Shown: positions 31,207 to 42,210, counted from the stretch's first letter. The stretch is DNA of 64,000 bases from Aeromonas lacus (GCF_000764665.1 NZ_JRGM01000015.1:1-64000); one strand, 5' to 3'. A program made the numbers and translations. The notes: generated by a model from the letters alone, not told the origin.

Positions 31207-32474
31207 TGAAACGCCAATTCATCCATGCCTGCATCGCCAGCCTGGTGCTGCTGGTGCTCTCCTTCTGGCTGCTCGGCTTCAAGCTGGAGACCGATGGCTC
31301 CCGTCTGCTGGTGGTGAGTCGCCTCGATGTGTCGCTGGCCTGGCTGCTGGGCGGCGCCACCCTCGTATTCTGGTTCCAGCTGCTGCGCGGCCAGATTGCC
31401 AAGCTGTTCCAGGCCTCCATAAGCGGCTTCTCGGTCGGCTTCGGCAAGCTGGTGCTGCCGAGTCAGGAAGAAGCACCGCGCCTCTACAACACCACCGCCA
31501 TTCTGGTACTGCTGTTTGCGGTGAGCTGGCCCTTTATGGCCTCTCGCGGCGCCATCGATCTGGCCACTCTCACCCTGATTTACATCATGCTGGGGCTGGG
31601 TCTGAACGTGGTAGTCGGCCTCGCCGGTCTGCTCGATCTCGGCTATGTCGGCTTCTATGCGGTCGGCGCCTACAGCTACGCCCTGCTCAACAACTACTTC
31701 GGACTGAGCTTCTGGGAGTGTCTGCCTATCGCCGGTGGTCTGGCAGCCCTGTTCGGCTTCCTGCTCGGCTTCCCGGTGCTGCGGCTGAGGGGGGACTATC
31801 TGGCCATCGTCACCCTCGGCTTTGGCGAGATCATCCGCATCCTGCTCAACAACATGACCAGCCTGACCGGCGGCCCCAACGGCATCTCCGGCATTCCCAA
31901 GCCGACGCTGGGGGGGCTGGAGTTCAACCGCACCGTCAAGGATGGTGGCTTCGAGACCTTCCACGAGTTCTTCGGCATCGCCTACAACGCCAACCACAAG
32001 GTGATTTTTCTCTATCTGATGGCGCTGGTGCTGGTGATCGCCACCCTGTTCGTCATCAACCGCCTGCTGCGCATGCCGCTGGGCCGCGCCTGGGAAGCGC
32101 TGCGGGAAGACGAGATCGCCTGCAAATCGCTGGGGCTCAACCCCACCATCATCAAGCTGACCGCCTTCACCATCGGCGCCACCTTCGCAGGCTTCGCGGG
32201 GAGTTTCTTTGCCTCCCGGCAGGGCTTTATCAGCCCGGAATCCTTCGTCTTTATCGAGTCGGCCATCGTGCTCGCCATCGTGGTGCTGGGCGGTATGGGC
32301 TCGCAAATCGGGGTGGTGCTGGCTGCCATCGTGATGACTGTACTGCCCGAGCTGGCCCGCGAATTCAACGAGTACCGCATGCTGATGTTCGGCCTCTTGA
32401 TGGTGTTCATGATGATCTGGCGGCCACAGGGCTTGCTGCCGATGACCCGTCCGCATCTGGAGTTGAAGAAATGA
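31203..32474 (+). CDS. livM: Branched-chain amino acid ABC transporter permease LivM
   Basis: A 423-residue permease (E. coli LivM is 425) with an N-terminal extension of extra membrane helices before the conserved core. [24 protein letters not shown] and [20 protein letters not shown] are visible. It is coupled to livH by a 4-bp ATGA overlap and to livG by another ATGA overlap. Confidence 0.95.
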
Positions 32475-33244
32475 GTACTCATCAGAAGTTAATGGAAGTC
32501 TCTGATCTGTCGATGCGCTTCGGAGGGTTGCTGGCAGTCAACGGGGTCAAGCTGGATATCGACAAGGGCGAGGTGATCTCCATCATCGGCCCCAATGGCG
32601 CAGGCAAGACCACCATTTTCAACTGCCTGACCGGCTTCTACCGCCCGAGCGGCGGCACCATCCGCTACAAAGGTGAGGAGATCCAGGGGTTGCCCGGTCA
32701 CCTCATCGCCCGTAAGGGGATTGTGCGCACCTTCCAGCATGTGCGGCTGTTCAAGGAGATGACAGCGGTGGAGAACCTGCTGGTTGCCCAGCACAGGCAC
32801 CTCAACACCGGCTTTCTGGCCGGGCTGTTCAAGACACCTTCCTTCCGCCGTGCCGAGGAGGAGGGGCTGGAACAGGCCGCCTTCTGGCTGGATAAGGTGG
32901 GGCTCAAGGATCTCTCCAACCGCGCCGCCGGCAACCTGGCCTACGGTCAGCAGCGGCGGCTCGAGATCGCCCGCTGCATGGCGACCCGCCCCGAGCTGCT
33001 GATGCTGGATGAACCGGCCGCCGGCCTCAACCCGAAGGAGACCGACGAGCTGGATGAGCTCATCATGACCCTGCGGGATGAATTCGGGGTCTCGGTGCTG
33101 CTGATCGAACACGATATGAAGCTGGTGATGGGTATCTCCAACCGCATCTTCGTGGTCAGTCAGGGCACCCCGCTGGCCCACGGCAAGCCGGACGAAATCC
33201 GCAACAATCCGGCAGTGATCAAGGCCTATCTGGGCGAGTCGTAA
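32471..33244 (+). CDS. livG: Branched-chain amino acid ABC transporter ATPase LivG
   Basis: A 257-residue ATP-binding subunit (E. coli 255). Walker A is GPNGAGKTT, the Q-loop is in FQHVRLF, the signature region is [14 protein letters not shown] and Walker B is [11 protein letters not shown]. The start is the ATG overlapping the livM stop; the longer in-frame frame upstream is antisense-like noise over livM. It energises uptake with LivF. Confidence 0.96.
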   Translation: MSTHQKLMEVSDLSMRFGGLLAVNGVKLDIDKGEVISIIGPNGAGKTTIFNCLTGFYRPSGGTIRYKGEEIQGLPGHLIARKGIVRTFQHVRLFKEMTAVENLLVAQHRHLNTGFLAGLFKTPSFRRAEEEGLEQAAFWLDKVGLKDLSNRAAGNLAYGQQRRLEIARCMATRPELLMLDEPAAGLNPKETDELDELIMTLRDEFGVSVLLIEHDMKLVMGISNRIFVVSQGTPLAHGKPDEIRNNPAVIKAYLGES

Positions 33245-33254
33245 GGAACACAAG

Positions 33255-33956
33255 ATGTTAGAACTTCGCAACGTATCGACCCACTACGGCAAAATTCAGG
33301 CACTGCACGATGTCAGCGTTGAGGTGAAAGAGGGGGAAATCGTCACCCTGATCGGCGCCAACGGCGCGGGCAAGACCACCCTGTTGATGACCCTCTGTGG
33401 CGAACCCAAGCCCAGCAGCGGCTCCATCTGGTTCGAGGGGGAGCAGATAGACTCGCTCTCCACCGCCCGCATCATGCGCAAGGATATCGCCGTGGTGCCG
33501 GAGGGGCGCCGCATCTTTGCCCGCCTGACGGTGGAAGAGAACCTGCTGATGGGCGCCTTCTTTGTCGACAAGGCCGAGCAGCATGGCCTGCTGGATCAGG
33601 TGTTTACCCTGTTCCCGCGCCTGCATGAGCGACTGGAGCAGCGCGCCGGCACCATGTCCGGCGGCGAGCAGCAGATGCTGGCCATTGGCCGCGCCCTGAT
33701 GAGCAAGCCTCGCCTGCTGCTGCTGGACGAGCCCTCGCTGGGGCTGGCCCCCATCGTCATCCAGCAGATCTTCGACACCATAGAGCAGCTGCGCCAGAAG
33801 GGGATGACCATCTTTCTGGTGGAGCAAAACGCCAACCAAGCGCTCAAGCTGGCCGACCGCGGCTATGTGCTGGAGAACGGCCGCGTGGTGCTGCAGGACA
33901 CGGGAGCGGCACTGCTGGCCAACCCGGCGGTGCGGCAGGCTTATCTCGGCGGTTAA
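33255..33956 (+). CDS. livF: Branched-chain amino acid ABC transporter ATPase LivF
   Basis: A 233-residue ATP-binding subunit (E. coli 237). Walker A is GANGAGKTT, the signature is MSGGEQQMLAIGRAL and Walker B is LLLLDEPSLGLAP, followed by the H-loop position VEQNANQAL. It is the last gene of the livJHMGF operon and is followed by a terminator. Confidence 0.96.
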   Translation: MLELRNVSTHYGKIQALHDVSVEVKEGEIVTLIGANGAGKTTLLMTLCGEPKPSSGSIWFEGEQIDSLSTARIMRKDIAVVPEGRRIFARLTVEENLLMGAFFVDKAEQHGLLDQVFTLFPRLHERLEQRAGTMSGGEQQMLAIGRALMSKPRLLLLDEPSLGLAPIVIQQIFDTIEQLRQKGMTIFLVEQNANQALKLADRGYVLENGRVVLQDTGAALLANPAVRQAYLGG

Positions 33957-33982
33957 CCCACTGACCTGCATGCCATATCGAC

Positions 33983-34010
33983 AAGGGAGCCACAGGCTCC
34001 CTTATCTTTT
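33983..34010 (+). terminator. Terminator after livF
   Basis: The stem AAGGGAGCC/GGCTCCCTT with an ACA loop is followed by ATCTTTT. Confidence 0.85.
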
Positions 34011-34078
34011 GTGGGGTTAGTTTGCGCCACGGCTTGCGGTACACTGACCCGTAATCAACCTATTCGCAGGACATCTCA

Positions 34079-34402
34079 ATGGACCAGTTTGCCCATATCA
34101 GTGCCCATGATGCCCACCAGAAACTGAGCGCGGGTGAAGCCCGTCTGGTGGATATTCGCGACCCGCAATCATTTGAAGCGGCCCACGCGGTCGGCGCCTT
34201 CCACCTCACCAACGGCACCCTGGTGCGCTTTATGAACGAGGTGGAGTTCGACACCCCGGTCATCGTGATGTGCTATCACGGCAACAGCAGTCAGGGCGCC
34301 GCCCAATACCTGCTGCAACAGGGGTACGATGAGGTCTACAGTCTGGATGGCGGCTTCGAGGCGTGGCGCCGGGAGTTTCCCATCGAGGCAGGCGAGGCAT
34401 GA
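34079..34402 (+). CDS. glpE: Thiosulfate sulfurtransferase GlpE
   Basis: A 107-residue single-domain rhodanese (E. coli GlpE is 108). It transfers sulfane sulfur from thiosulfate to thiol or cyanide acceptors in the cytosol. The active-site loop is CYHGNSS with Cys65. It overlaps glpG by 4 bp (ATGA), as in the glpEG arrangement of enterics. Confidence 0.94.
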   Translation: MDQFAHISAHDAHQKLSAGEARLVDIRDPQSFEAAHAVGAFHLTNGTLVRFMNEVEFDTPVIVMCYHGNSSQGAAQYLLQQGYDEVYSLDGGFEAWRREFPIEAGEA

Positions 34403-35232
34403 TCCAGCTGCTGGTGCTCGACAACGCCCGCATGGCGCAGGCGCTGGTGGACTATCTGGCGACGCTGGGCATCTCCTGCGAGCTGACCCAGTCCGAGCTG
34501 GGGGTCACCATCTGGCTGGCTGACGAGCAGCGCCTCGCTCAGGCCCAGCTGGAGGTGAAACGCTTCCTCGCCGAGCCGAACCACCCCCGCTATATGGAGG
34601 CCTCCTGGCAGTCCGGCCGGGCTGATGCCCGCATCGACTACAGCAAGGGGATGACGGATCCCGTCACCGATTTCCTCCATCAGGCGGGGCCACTGACGCT
34701 GGTGGTGATCATCGCCTGTCTCGCCATCTACGGGATCGATGCCATCGGTCTGCCCATCTACGACGAGCTGGCATTTCACCCGACTCTGGCCCAGTTCACC
34801 GACTGGCAGGCGTGGCGCTACTTTACCCCGGCCTTCATCCACTTCTCGGTGCTCCATCTGGTGTTCAACTTGCTCTGGTGGTGGTATCTCGGTGGTCAGA
34901 TCGAGCAGCGTCTTGGCAGCGGCAAGCTGCTGATCCTGCTGCTGGTGGGCGCCGCCCTGCCCAATATCGCCGAGTTCTTCGCCAGCGGCCCGCTGTTTGG
35001 CGGCCTCTCCGGCGTGGTCTATGCCCTGCTCGGCTACTGCTGGCTGCGCAGCAAGCTGCAACCGGCCTGTGGCCTCACTCTGCCACCGGCGCTGATGGGC
35101 TTTATGCTGTTCTGGATGGTGCTCGGCTTCTTCGACATGCTCGGCACCAGCACCGCCAATATCGCCCATCTGACCGGTCTGCTGGTCGGCCTGCTGCAAG
35201 GCTGGCTTGATCGCAACCACCAGCCGGGCTGA
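34399..35232 (+). CDS. glpG: Rhomboid intramembrane serine protease GlpG
   Basis: A 277-residue protein (E. coli 276). An N-terminal cytosolic domain (about 1-70) precedes a six-helix rhomboid core. The catalytic dyad is visible as GLSGVVY (Ser204) and ANIAHLTG (His257); [18 protein letters not shown] contains the conserved HxxxN motif. It cleaves transmembrane substrates within the inner membrane. The start is the ATG coupled to the glpE stop. Confidence 0.95.
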   Translation: MIQLLVLDNARMAQALVDYLATLGISCELTQSELGVTIWLADEQRLAQAQLEVKRFLAEPNHPRYMEASWQSGRADARIDYSKGMTDPVTDFLHQAGPLTLVVIIACLAIYGIDAIGLPIYDELAFHPTLAQFTDWQAWRYFTPAFIHFSVLHLVFNLLWWWYLGGQIEQRLGSGKLLILLLVGAALPNIAEFFASGPLFGGLSGVVYALLGYCWLRSKLQPACGLTLPPALMGFMLFWMVLGFFDMLGTSTANIAHLTGLLVGLLQGWLDRNHQPG

Positions 35233-35256
35233 TTTTTCAGCTGCTGCAGAAACAAC

Positions 35257-35285
35257 AACGCCGCCCCGAAGGGCGGCGTTTTTTA
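35257..35285 (+). terminator. Terminator after glpG
   Basis: The stem AACGCCGCCC/GGGCGGCGTT with a CGAA loop is followed by TTTTTA. Confidence 0.9.
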
Positions 35286-35425
35286 TGGTCTGCGCAGTTA
35301 CTGCTTGAGCAGGGAGCTGTTGGCCACTTACGAAGTTCGCTGGCTCAATGGTAAAAAGCTGCCGCGATCTCGGCAAAATATGGGAATTGTCGGTAGAATG
35401 TCCACCAACGCTTAAGGAGGACATC

Positions 35426-35683
35426 ATGATCGACCCGAAGAAACTGGAAGAGATCGCCAAACAGGTACACAACTCCCTGCCGCCCGGCATCCGCAGTATG
35501 GGCGAAGAGGCCGAGAAGAAGATCCGTCAGGTACTGCAGGCACAGCTCAACAAGCTGGATCTGGTAAGCCGTGAAGAGTTCGACGTGCAGACCAAGGTTC
35601 TGCTGCGTACCCGGGAAAAACTGGCCGCCCTCGAAAGCAAGCTGGCTCAACTCGAAGAGCAGCTCGGCGCCAAAGGCGAATAA
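35426..35683 (+). CDS. ubiK: Ubiquinone biosynthesis accessory factor UbiK
   Basis: An 85-residue protein of the YqiC/BMFP family (E. coli about 96). It has an amphipathic N-terminal helix ([19 protein letters not shown]) and a C-terminal coiled coil ([21 protein letters not shown]). UbiK partners UbiJ in the aerobic ubiquinone synthesis complex; ubiJ is also in this window (59729-60337). The start is the ATG 6 bp after AAGGAGG; a longer frame upstream is not conserved-looking. Confidence 0.9.
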   Translation: MIDPKKLEEIAKQVHNSLPPGIRSMGEEAEKKIRQVLQAQLNKLDLVSREEFDVQTKVLLRTREKLAALESKLAQLEEQLGAKGE

Positions 35684-35685
35684 CG

Positions 35686-35716
35686 GAAACCCCAGCATGG
35701 CTGGGGTTTCTGCTTT
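35686..35716. terminator. Terminator between ubiK and GGDEF gene
   Basis: The 10-bp stem GAAACCCCAG/CTGGGGTTTC with a 5-nt loop is followed by TGCTTT. It lies between convergent genes. Confidence 0.8.
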
Positions 35717-35734
35717 ACGGGGCTCGGGTTGTCG

Positions 35735-36748
35735 TCACACCCGCAGCAAGTGCCAGGCCCGTTTGCCGCGCGCCTTCGCCTCATACATCGCCTGATCGGC
35801 CACCTCAAGTGCCTGACGAAACGACAGCGATGCCCCCTCCCACAAAGCGATGCCGATACTGAGCCCGACCCGTTGCGAACAACCGGGTCTGGGCACATAG
35901 CTTTGCATCCGGCCAATCAGGGCATCGGCCAGCTCGGCCAGGGCATGGCTTGAGACCTCCCGGCTGAGGTGCACCACAAATTCGTCGCCACCGTAGCGAC
36001 CGCACAGGGCCGAACCCGGCATGATGAGACGCAACCACTCCGCCATCTGCTGCAAAACCTGATCGCCACAGGCATGACCTAGCTGGTCATTGATCCCCTT
36101 GAAATCGTCCAGATCGATAAAGAGCAGCGCGCCTGCTCCGTCATGTTGCTGCTGAGCAAACGCCTTGCCAAACCCCTGCCGGTTGAGCAGGCCGGTCAGG
36201 GCATCACTGTTGGCCCGCTCGGCCAGCCTCTGTTCATAGGCTTTGCGCTGGGTGATGTCGATATGGGAACCCATGATCCGCAGTGGCTTGCCATCGACAT
36301 CCCGATCGACCACCCGCCCCCGATCCCAGAGCCAGGTGACCTCCCCTTGCGGGTTGATGGTGCGGTATTCGACTTCGTAGAAGGGGGTTTTCCCCTCGAG
36401 ATGATCGAAATAGCTGCCCATGGCGTGGGCGCGATCGTCGGGGTGGAGCTTGGCGCTCCATTGGTCGAAGTGGGGGGCCATGTCACCGGCCTGAAAGTTC
36501 TGCAGGTTGAATACCCGCAGTTCGCCGGTCGGAATAATCCCCTGCCAGAGGCAGATGCCGGTACCATCGAGGGCGGCATTGAGCTTCTCCTGCAGCAGGC
36601 TGTTTTCATGCTTCAGGGCGGCAATTTCTGCCTGCAGCCGGGTCAGTTCACCAATACGGGAAGAGGAGATCAGGGTCGCCGCTGGCTCCGCAGAGCCCTG
36701 CTCTCCCCTTGCATCTTCTGTCGATGATCTTCCCTCTTCGCTTAACAC
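35735..36748 (-). CDS. PAS-GGDEF diguanylate cyclase
   Basis: About 337 residues. A short coiled coil (about 30-60) precedes a PAS/PAC domain (about 60-170, with VEYRTINPQGEVTWLWDRG and GSHIDITQRK). The GGDEF domain (about 175-337) has the intact active site CGRYGGDEFVVH and the substrate loop DLDDFKGINDQLGH. It should make c-di-GMP from GTP. No RxxD inhibitory site is visible five residues before GGDEF. The start is uncertain: GTG at 36748, after GAGGAGG, is preferred; ATG at 36766 is the alternative. Confidence 0.87.
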   Translation of the reverse strand: MLSEEGRSSTEDARGEQGSAEPAATLISSSRIGELTRLQAEIAALKHENSLLQEKLNAALDGTGICLWQGIIPTGELRVFNLQNFQAGDMAPHFDQWSAKLHPDDRAHAMGSYFDHLEGKTPFYEVEYRTINPQGEVTWLWDRGRVVDRDVDGKPLRIMGSHIDITQRKAYEQRLAERANSDALTGLLNRQGFGKAFAQQQHDGAGALLFIDLDDFKGINDQLGHACGDQVLQQMAEWLRLIMPGSALCGRYGGDEFVVHLSREVSSHALAELADALIGRMQSYVPRPGCSQRVGLSIGIALWEGASLSFRQALEVADQAMYEAKARGKRAWHLLRV

Positions 36749-36917
36749 AGCGCCTCCTCGCCCCATCCCGGGATATCCTTATCCTGCCGCCGACAATCAC
36801 GCACAAAGATGCCACCAGCTGCAGGGAATTAGTAGCCATTCATACCTGAAATTGCGAAAAAAAATGGACTTGAATGACGAACTCCACAATATCCAGATCT
36901 GGTCGCGCTACCATAGC

Positions 36918-36944
36918 AAAACCCCCGGCTTGACCGGGGGTTTT
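36918..36944 (-). terminator. Terminator after fre
   Basis: The 11-bp stem AAAACCCCCGG/CCGGGGGTTTT with a 5-nt loop lies 19 bp beyond the fre stop. Confidence 0.88.
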
Positions 36945-36962
36945 GGCAGCACAAACGGGTTG

Positions 36963-37661
36963 TCAGATGAACTCGTAGGCGTCGCCGAAGATGCGTTCCG
37001 GCTCGGCACCGAGGATCTTGAACTCCTCGCGGGCGGCTCCCGCCATCTCGAAGCGACCGGCGACATAGATGTCGTACTCATGGAGGCTGACGAAGTCATC
37101 CATGATCGCCTTGTGCACCAGACCGGTACGGCCACTCCAGTCACTCTCCGGCTCCTGTACCACCGGGATGAAGGTGAGCGGCGCGTAGTCGCGCTCCCAC
37201 TGCTGCATCTGCTCCAGCTCGTAGAGCCAGTGCGCCTGACGCACGCCCCAGTAGAAGAAGACCGGACGCTTGCTGCCGCTGTCGATCAGGTATTCCAGAA
37301 TCGCTTTGGCATAGGAGAAACCGGTGCCGCCAGCCATCAGGATCAGCGGGCGGGGGGATTCGTTGCGCAGGAAAGCCTTGCCGGCGGGCAGCTCGACCTC
37401 GATCTCCCCCTGTTCGCGCATGCGGGCCAGCACCTGACCGGCATAGGCGTTCTCGGGAGTCGCACCGATCTGCAGCTCCAGCACGCCCGGGCGGGTCGGC
37501 GAGTTGGCGATGGAGAAGGGACGCTTGTCCGAATCGCTCATCACCACCAGCAGATACTGGCCCGGCTTGAAGCTGACCTCTTGCTGCGGCGTCAGGGCCA
37601 CATGCCAGATGGTGTCGACATATTCGCGCAGTTCCTCTACGCGGCATTTGATACGTTGCAT
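36963..37661 (-). CDS. fre: NAD(P)H-flavin reductase Fre
   Basis: A 232-residue protein (E. coli Fre is 233). It reduces free FMN, FAD or riboflavin with NAD(P)H and supplies reduced flavin to other enzymes. The flavin-binding motif is RPFSIANS, and the nucleotide-binding motif LMAGGTGFSYAKAI follows. It lies downstream of ubiD in the same direction, as in E. coli; reduced flavin supports the UbiX/UbiD prenyl-flavin pathway. Confidence 0.95.
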   Translation of the reverse strand: MQRIKCRVEELREYVDTIWHVALTPQQEVSFKPGQYLLVVMSDSDKRPFSIANSPTRPGVLELQIGATPENAYAGQVLARMREQGEIEVELPAGKAFLRNESPRPLILMAGGTGFSYAKAILEYLIDSGSKRPVFFYWGVRQAHWLYELEQMQQWERDYAPLTFIPVVQEPESDWSGRTGLVHKAIMDDFVSLHEYDIYVAGRFEMAGAAREEFKILGAEPERIFGDAYEFI

Positions 37662-37807
37662 TCTTGTCCTTGTGGCGGGCTCGCTCGACCCGCTTCGCTC
37701 ATTGTTTCACTGTCAGGTGATGACCAGCACTGCTGGCCCCATTGGTCGAGGATACCCAAATCGCTGCGGATCTCATCCATTTTTGCAGCAAACGGGCCAT
37801 TTTCGCC

Positions 37808-39289
37808 TCAACCGAGGATATTCAACTCATCCCAGATGGCATCGATCTTCTGCTTCACCGCCTCGTCCTGCACGATGGGCTGACCCCACTCGCGATTGGT
37901 CTCCCCCGGCCACTTGTTGGTAGCATCCAGCCCCATCTTGGAGCCCAGGCCGGAGATGGGCGAGGCGAAGTCCAGATAGTCGATCGGGGTGTGTTCGATC
38001 AGGGTGGTATCGCGGGCCGGATCCATCCGGGTGGTAATGGCCCAGATCACATCCTTCCAGTCGCGGGCGTTGACGTCGTCATCACACACCACCACGAACT
38101 TGGTATACATGAACTGGCGCAGGAAAGACCAGACCCCCAGCATCACCCGCTTGGCGTGGCCCGGGTAGCGCTTCTTGATGGTGACCACCGCCATCCGGTA
38201 GGAGCACCCCTCCGGCGGCAGATAGAAATCCACGATCTCGGGGAACTGCTTCTGCAACAGCGGTACGAACACCTCATTCAGCGCCAGCCCCAGCACTGCC
38301 GGTTCATCGGGCGGACGACCGGTGTAGGTGCTGTGATAGATGGCATCCTTGCGCATCGTCATGTGGGTGATGGTGAACACCGGAAACTCGTCCACCTCGT
38401 TGTAGTAGCCGGTGTGGTCGCCATAAGGGCCTTCCGGCGCCATCTCGCCCGGCTCCAGATAGCCTTCCAGCACGATCTCTGCGCTGGCGGGCACCTCCAG
38501 GTCACAGCTGATGGCTTTTACCACCTCGGTACGGCTGCCGCGCAGCAGACCGGCAAAGGCGTATTCGGAGAGGGTATCCGGCACTGGCGTCACGGCGCCG
38601 AGAATGGTCGCCGGATCGGCACCGAGCGCCACCACCACCGGGAAGCGCTCGCCCGGATGGGCCTCCTGCCACTCGCGAAAATCGATGGCTCCGCCGCGAT
38701 GATCCAACCAGCGCATGATCAGCTTGTTCTTGCCGATCTTCTGCTGGCGGTAGATACCGAGGTTCTGCCGCTTCTTGTAGGGGCCGCGGGTGATGGTGAG
38801 ACCCCAGGTAACCAGCGGCGCCACATCGCCCGGCCAGCAGTGCTGGATCGGAATCTGGTCGAGATCGACCGCATCCCCCTCCTGCACCACCTGCTGGCAG
38901 GGGGCGGAAGAGAGGCGCTTGGTCGGCATGTTGAGCACCTGCTTGAAGATCGGCAGCTTCTCCATCAGCTCCTTGAAGCCACGAGGCGGTTCCGGCTCCT
39001 TCAGATAGGAGAGCCATACCCCGACCTGACGCAAGGCGCTCACATCGGGCTGACCCATCCCCATGGCGACCCGATCCGGGGTACCAAACAGGTTGGTCAA
39101 CACCGGCATGGTGTAGCCTTTGGGATTTTCAAACAGCAGAGCCGGGCCGCCCGCACGCAGGGTGCGGTCGCTGATTTCGGTCATCTCCAGATAGGGGTCT
39201 ATCTCGCGGGTAATCCGCTTGAGTTGTCCGTTTTGTTCCAGCTGCGCGACGAAATCACGCAAGTCCTTGTATTTCATGCAGGTTCCCAA
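37808..39289 (-). CDS. ubiD: 4-hydroxy-3-polyprenylbenzoate decarboxylase UbiD
   Basis: A 493-residue UbiD-family decarboxylase (E. coli 497). It removes the ring carboxylate in ubiquinone synthesis using prenylated FMN made by UbiX. It begins [15 protein letters not shown] after an alternative upstream ATG (MGTCMKYK). The conserved [17 protein letters not shown] and the Glu-rich [26 protein letters not shown] are present. The E. coli-like start is 39277. The gene is upstream of fre on the same strand. Confidence 0.95.
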   Translation of the reverse strand: MGTCMKYKDLRDFVAQLEQNGQLKRITREIDPYLEMTEISDRTLRAGGPALLFENPKGYTMPVLTNLFGTPDRVAMGMGQPDVSALRQVGVWLSYLKEPEPPRGFKELMEKLPIFKQVLNMPTKRLSSAPCQQVVQEGDAVDLDQIPIQHCWPGDVAPLVTWGLTITRGPYKKRQNLGIYRQQKIGKNKLIMRWLDHRGGAIDFREWQEAHPGERFPVVVALGADPATILGAVTPVPDTLSEYAFAGLLRGSRTEVVKAISCDLEVPASAEIVLEGYLEPGEMAPEGPYGDHTGYYNEVDEFPVFTITHMTMRKDAIYHSTYTGRPPDEPAVLGLALNEVFVPLLQKQFPEIVDFYLPPEGCSYRMAVVTIKKRYPGHAKRVMLGVWSFLRQFMYTKFVVVCDDDVNARDWKDVIWAITTRMDPARDTTLIEHTPIDYLDFASPISGLGSKMGLDATNKWPGETNREWGQPIVQDEAVKQKIDAIWDELNILG

Positions 39290-39310
39290 CCAGATTCAGG
39301 AGGTGAGGCA

Positions 39311-40309
39311 TTATAACCCTGGCCGCCTCTCCGGTGTACCCGAATCGGGGAAGAGAGTCGGTGTCATGAGGTTCTGATCATGTTGACCAAGGCGTTTGGC
39401 CAGTGCCGATAGCAGCAATGGTTCATCCACCTCCATCAACAGATCGGCCACCAGAGATCCATACTGCCGGTTGGCCAGTTCACCAAGCAGGTAGCTTCTT
39501 GCCTGTTGCGGCAGGGGGGATAGAGCGCTCAGCTGGCGCAGGGCCGGCTCTTTCAGATGGGGATTGGTGCTCGCGGCAATTAGCAGCTCGCTGGCCTCAT
39601 TGCCCTGATGAAAGCGGTTGATGGTGGCCAGCGCTGCCAGAGCATCCTGATCCACCGGTTGGCGCCAGAGGCGGCTGTAGAGTGCCGGTTCGCCGGTGCG
39701 CTGCAGCAGATAACTCAGTAGACGGTTGTCAGGCAGATAGATGTTCTGGGCTGCCAACGTCCGGCTCTCGCGCTGCAGCAGGGAAACCGGCAGCTGATCG
39801 AGGGCCTGCAGCAGCGCCTGTTGCTGACGAGCTAGCTCGGGGTTACCGCGGTAGTAGATCGACTTGAAACCGAAGGTGCCCTGCTCCAGTTGCTGGCGAT
39901 AATCAGCCTGCCACGCCAGTTGCTGCCACTGACCCAGCAGCAGCCGGGCCTGAGCGGCAAAATCGTAGGCGGGTTGCTGAACCAGAAAGCCGTCAACCCG
40001 CTGCTCGACCAACCACCGGGGGGCCTTGTCAGCCTGGGCGGCCACCCAGGCGTGCAGTTCGGGGGACGCCGGCCGGGTCACGCTGATATTGCGCAGCAGT
40101 TGCAGCAGCAAATACTCCCGCTGCTCGCGGCTCTGGGTCGCCAGCAGGGAATCGACAGCGGCAAACTGCCCCTGTTGCAGGCAATTCGACAGATAGCGCA
40201 AATCGGTGCCCAGCTCGGCAGCCTCCACTGAAGGAGGCTCTGGCACGCTCTGCGCAAAGGCCGGGATACCGAACAGCAATCCCGGCAGTAACCAGTAAAC
40301 GGGTCTCAT
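39311..40309 (-). CDS. Predicted periplasmic protein, function unknown
   Basis: A 332-residue protein with a signal peptide ending GIPAFA (about residue 19). The mature part is Leu/Gln/Ala-rich and predicted helical throughout, with repeating leucine-rich helix pairs reminiscent of HEAT-type solenoids. I do not recognise a named family. The start is the ATG at 40309; the frame is open for eleven more codons upstream. It lies just upstream of ubiD (21 bp), so the two may be co-transcribed, though it is not an obvious ubiquinone gene. Confidence 0.7.
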   Translation of the reverse strand: MRPVYWLLPGLLFGIPAFAQSVPEPPSVEAAELGTDLRYLSNCLQQGQFAAVDSLLATQSREQREYLLLQLLRNISVTRPASPELHAWVAAQADKAPRWLVEQRVDGFLVQQPAYDFAAQARLLLGQWQQLAWQADYRQQLEQGTFGFKSIYYRGNPELARQQQALLQALDQLPVSLLQRESRTLAAQNIYLPDNRLLSYLLQRTGEPALYSRLWRQPVDQDALAALATINRFHQGNEASELLIAASTNPHLKEPALRQLSALSPLPQQARSYLLGELANRQYGSLVADLLMEVDEPLLLSALAKRLGQHDQNLMTPTLFPDSGTPERRPGL

Positions 40310-40373
40310 GACGTCTCTATCCTTGTGACATCGAAGCTTCATACTACCCAGTCGGCCGAAATTTAGATAAACA

Positions 40374-40403
40374 AAAACCGCGACCTTGGCCGCGGTTTTG
40401 TCA
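40374..40403 (-). terminator. Terminator after rho
   Basis: The stem AAAACCGCG/CGCGGTTTT (40374-40382 / 40391-40399) lies 19 bp past the rho stop, with a T-rich tail on the minus strand. Confidence 0.8.
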
Positions 40404-40417
40404 TTTTCTGACCTGAT

Positions 40418-41683
40418 TTATTTCTGCTGGCGCCGCATGGCGTCGAAGAACTCGTCGTTGGTCTTGGTCATCGCCAGTTTGTCGATGAGGAATTCGATAC
40501 CGTCAATCTCGCCCATCGGGTGGACAATCTTACGCAGGATCCACATCTTCTGCAGCTCGTCACCGGAGGTGAGCAGCTCTTCCTTACGGGTGCCTGAGCG
40601 GGTGATGTCGATAGCCGGATAGACGCGCTTCTCGGCAATCTTGCGCGAGAGGTGCAGTTCCATGTTGCCGGTACCCTTGAACTCTTCGTAGATAACCTCG
40701 TCCATCTTGGAACCGGTATCGATCAGCGCAGTGGCGATGATGGTCAGGCTGCCGCCCTCCTCAACATTACGCGCGGCGCCGAAGAAGCGCTTGGGACGGT
40801 GCAGGGCGTTGGCGTCCACACCACCGGTCAGTACCTTGCCGGATGACGGGATAACGGTGTTGTAGGCACGGGCCAGACGGGTGATGGAGTCCAGCAGGAT
40901 CACCACGTCCTTCTTGTGCTCGACCAGACGCTTGGCCTTCTCGATCACCATCTCGGCGACCTGAACGTGACGGGATGCCGGCTCGTCGAAGGTGGAAGCG
41001 ATCACTTCACCTTTAACCATGCGCTGCATTTCGGTCACTTCTTCCGGACGCTCGTCGATCAGCAGGACGATCAGTTCGCAGTCAGGATGGTTGTAAGCGA
41101 TGCTCTGGGCGATGTTCTGCAGCAGCATGGTCTTACCGGCCTTGGGCGGTGCGACGATGAGGCCACGCTGACCTTTACCGATCGGGGAGGCCAGATCCAG
41201 TACGCGAGCAGTGATGTCTTCGGTAGAACCGTTGCCCCGCTCCATGCGCAGACGCTCGTTGGCGTGCAGCGGAGTGAGGTTTTCAAACAGGATCTTGTTG
41301 CGGGAGTTTTCCGGACGGTCGTAGTTGACCTCGTTGACCTTGAGCAGCGCGAAGTAGCGTTCGCCCTCTTTCGGCGGCCGGATCTTGCCGGAGATGGTAT
41401 CGCCGGTACGCAGGTTGAAGCGGCGGATCTGGCTCGGGGAGACGTAGATATCGTCCGGGCCCGCCAGGTAAGAACCGTCAGCACTGCGCAGGAACCCGAA
41501 GCCGTCGGTCAGGATTTCCAGCACACCGTCGCCAAAGATATCCTCGCCACCCTTGGCGTGCGCCTTGAGGATCGCGAAAATAATGTCTTTCTTGTGCGCC
41601 CGAGCCAGATTTTCCAACCCCATGGATTCGCCGAGCTTGACCAGCTCAGACACAGGAGTGTTCTTTAATTCAGTCAGATTCAT
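40418..41683 (-). CDS. rho: Transcription termination factor Rho
   Basis: A 421-residue hexameric RNA helicase (E. coli 419). The N-terminal RNA-binding domain starts [19 protein letters not shown]. Walker A is [11 protein letters not shown] and Walker B is [17 protein letters not shown]. It terminates untranslated transcripts and is the target of the Rof protein encoded at 45141. The start is the ATG at 41683; the longer frame is untranslated leader. The ~200-bp leader before it also holds the trxA terminator, and rho autoregulation by attenuation in such leaders is known in E. coli. Confidence 0.97.
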   Translation of the reverse strand: MNLTELKNTPVSELVKLGESMGLENLARAHKKDIIFAILKAHAKGGEDIFGDGVLEILTDGFGFLRSADGSYLAGPDDIYVSPSQIRRFNLRTGDTISGKIRPPKEGERYFALLKVNEVNYDRPENSRNKILFENLTPLHANERLRMERGNGSTEDITARVLDLASPIGKGQRGLIVAPPKAGKTMLLQNIAQSIAYNHPDCELIVLLIDERPEEVTEMQRMVKGEVIASTFDEPASRHVQVAEMVIEKAKRLVEHKKDVVILLDSITRLARAYNTVIPSSGKVLTGGVDANALHRPKRFFGAARNVEEGGSLTIIATALIDTGSKMDEVIYEEFKGTGNMELHLSRKIAEKRVYPAIDITRSGTRKEELLTSGDELQKMWILRKIVHPMGEIDGIEFLIDKLAMTKTNDEFFDAMRRQQK

Positions 41684-41847
41684 AGTGGTGAAAGTCTGTA
41701 AGCAAGGATTGAAATGAGGAGACAGTCTGCTGGATTGATGCTGATCGGATTTGACTTGCCAGGCTAGCAATGGAGTCAGGCAAAAAGGTTAGCAAACGAG
41801 CGATAAACTAGCACCAATCGGGATGAGCGTCTAGGTGATAAAACAGA

Positions 41848-41874
41848 AGGAGCGCATTATTGCAATGCGCTCCT
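41848..41874 (-). terminator. Terminator after trxA
   Basis: The stem AGGAGCGCATT/AATGCGCTCCT (41848-41858 / 41864-41874) is followed on the minus strand by TCTGTTTT. Confidence 0.85.
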
Positions 41875-41883
41875 CTTCGATTA

Positions 41884-42210
41884 TTACAGGTTGCCGTCCA
41901 GGAACTCTTTCAGCTGAGTCTTGGACAGTGCACCGACCTTGGTCGCTGCCACTTCGCCATTCTTGAACAGCAAGAGGGTCGGGATACCACGAATGCCGTA
42001 CTTGGGCGGAGTATCAGAGTTATGGTCGATGTTCAGTTTGGCTACGGTCACGCGACCTTCGTACTCTTGGGCAACTTCTTCCAGGATCGGGGCAATCATC
42101 TTGCACGGACCACACCACTCGGCCCAGAAGTCGACCAGAACGGCGCCATCGGCTTTGATTACATCTGCCTCGAAGCTGGCATCGCTCAGCTGAACAATCT
42201 TGTCACTCAT
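41884..42210 (-). CDS. trxA: Thioredoxin 1
   Basis: A 108-residue thioredoxin (E. coli 109) with the active site WCGPCK (Cys33, Cys36). It is a general cytosolic disulfide reductant recycled by thioredoxin reductase. The start is the ATG at 42210 after TTGGAG; a TTG two codons upstream is less likely. It is divergent from rhlB and upstream of rho, as in E. coli. Confidence 0.97.
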   Translation of the reverse strand: MSDKIVQLSDASFEADVIKADGAVLVDFWAEWCGPCKMIAPILEEVAQEYEGRVTVAKLNIDHNSDTPPKYGIRGIPTLLLFKNGEVAATKVGALSKTQLKEFLDGNL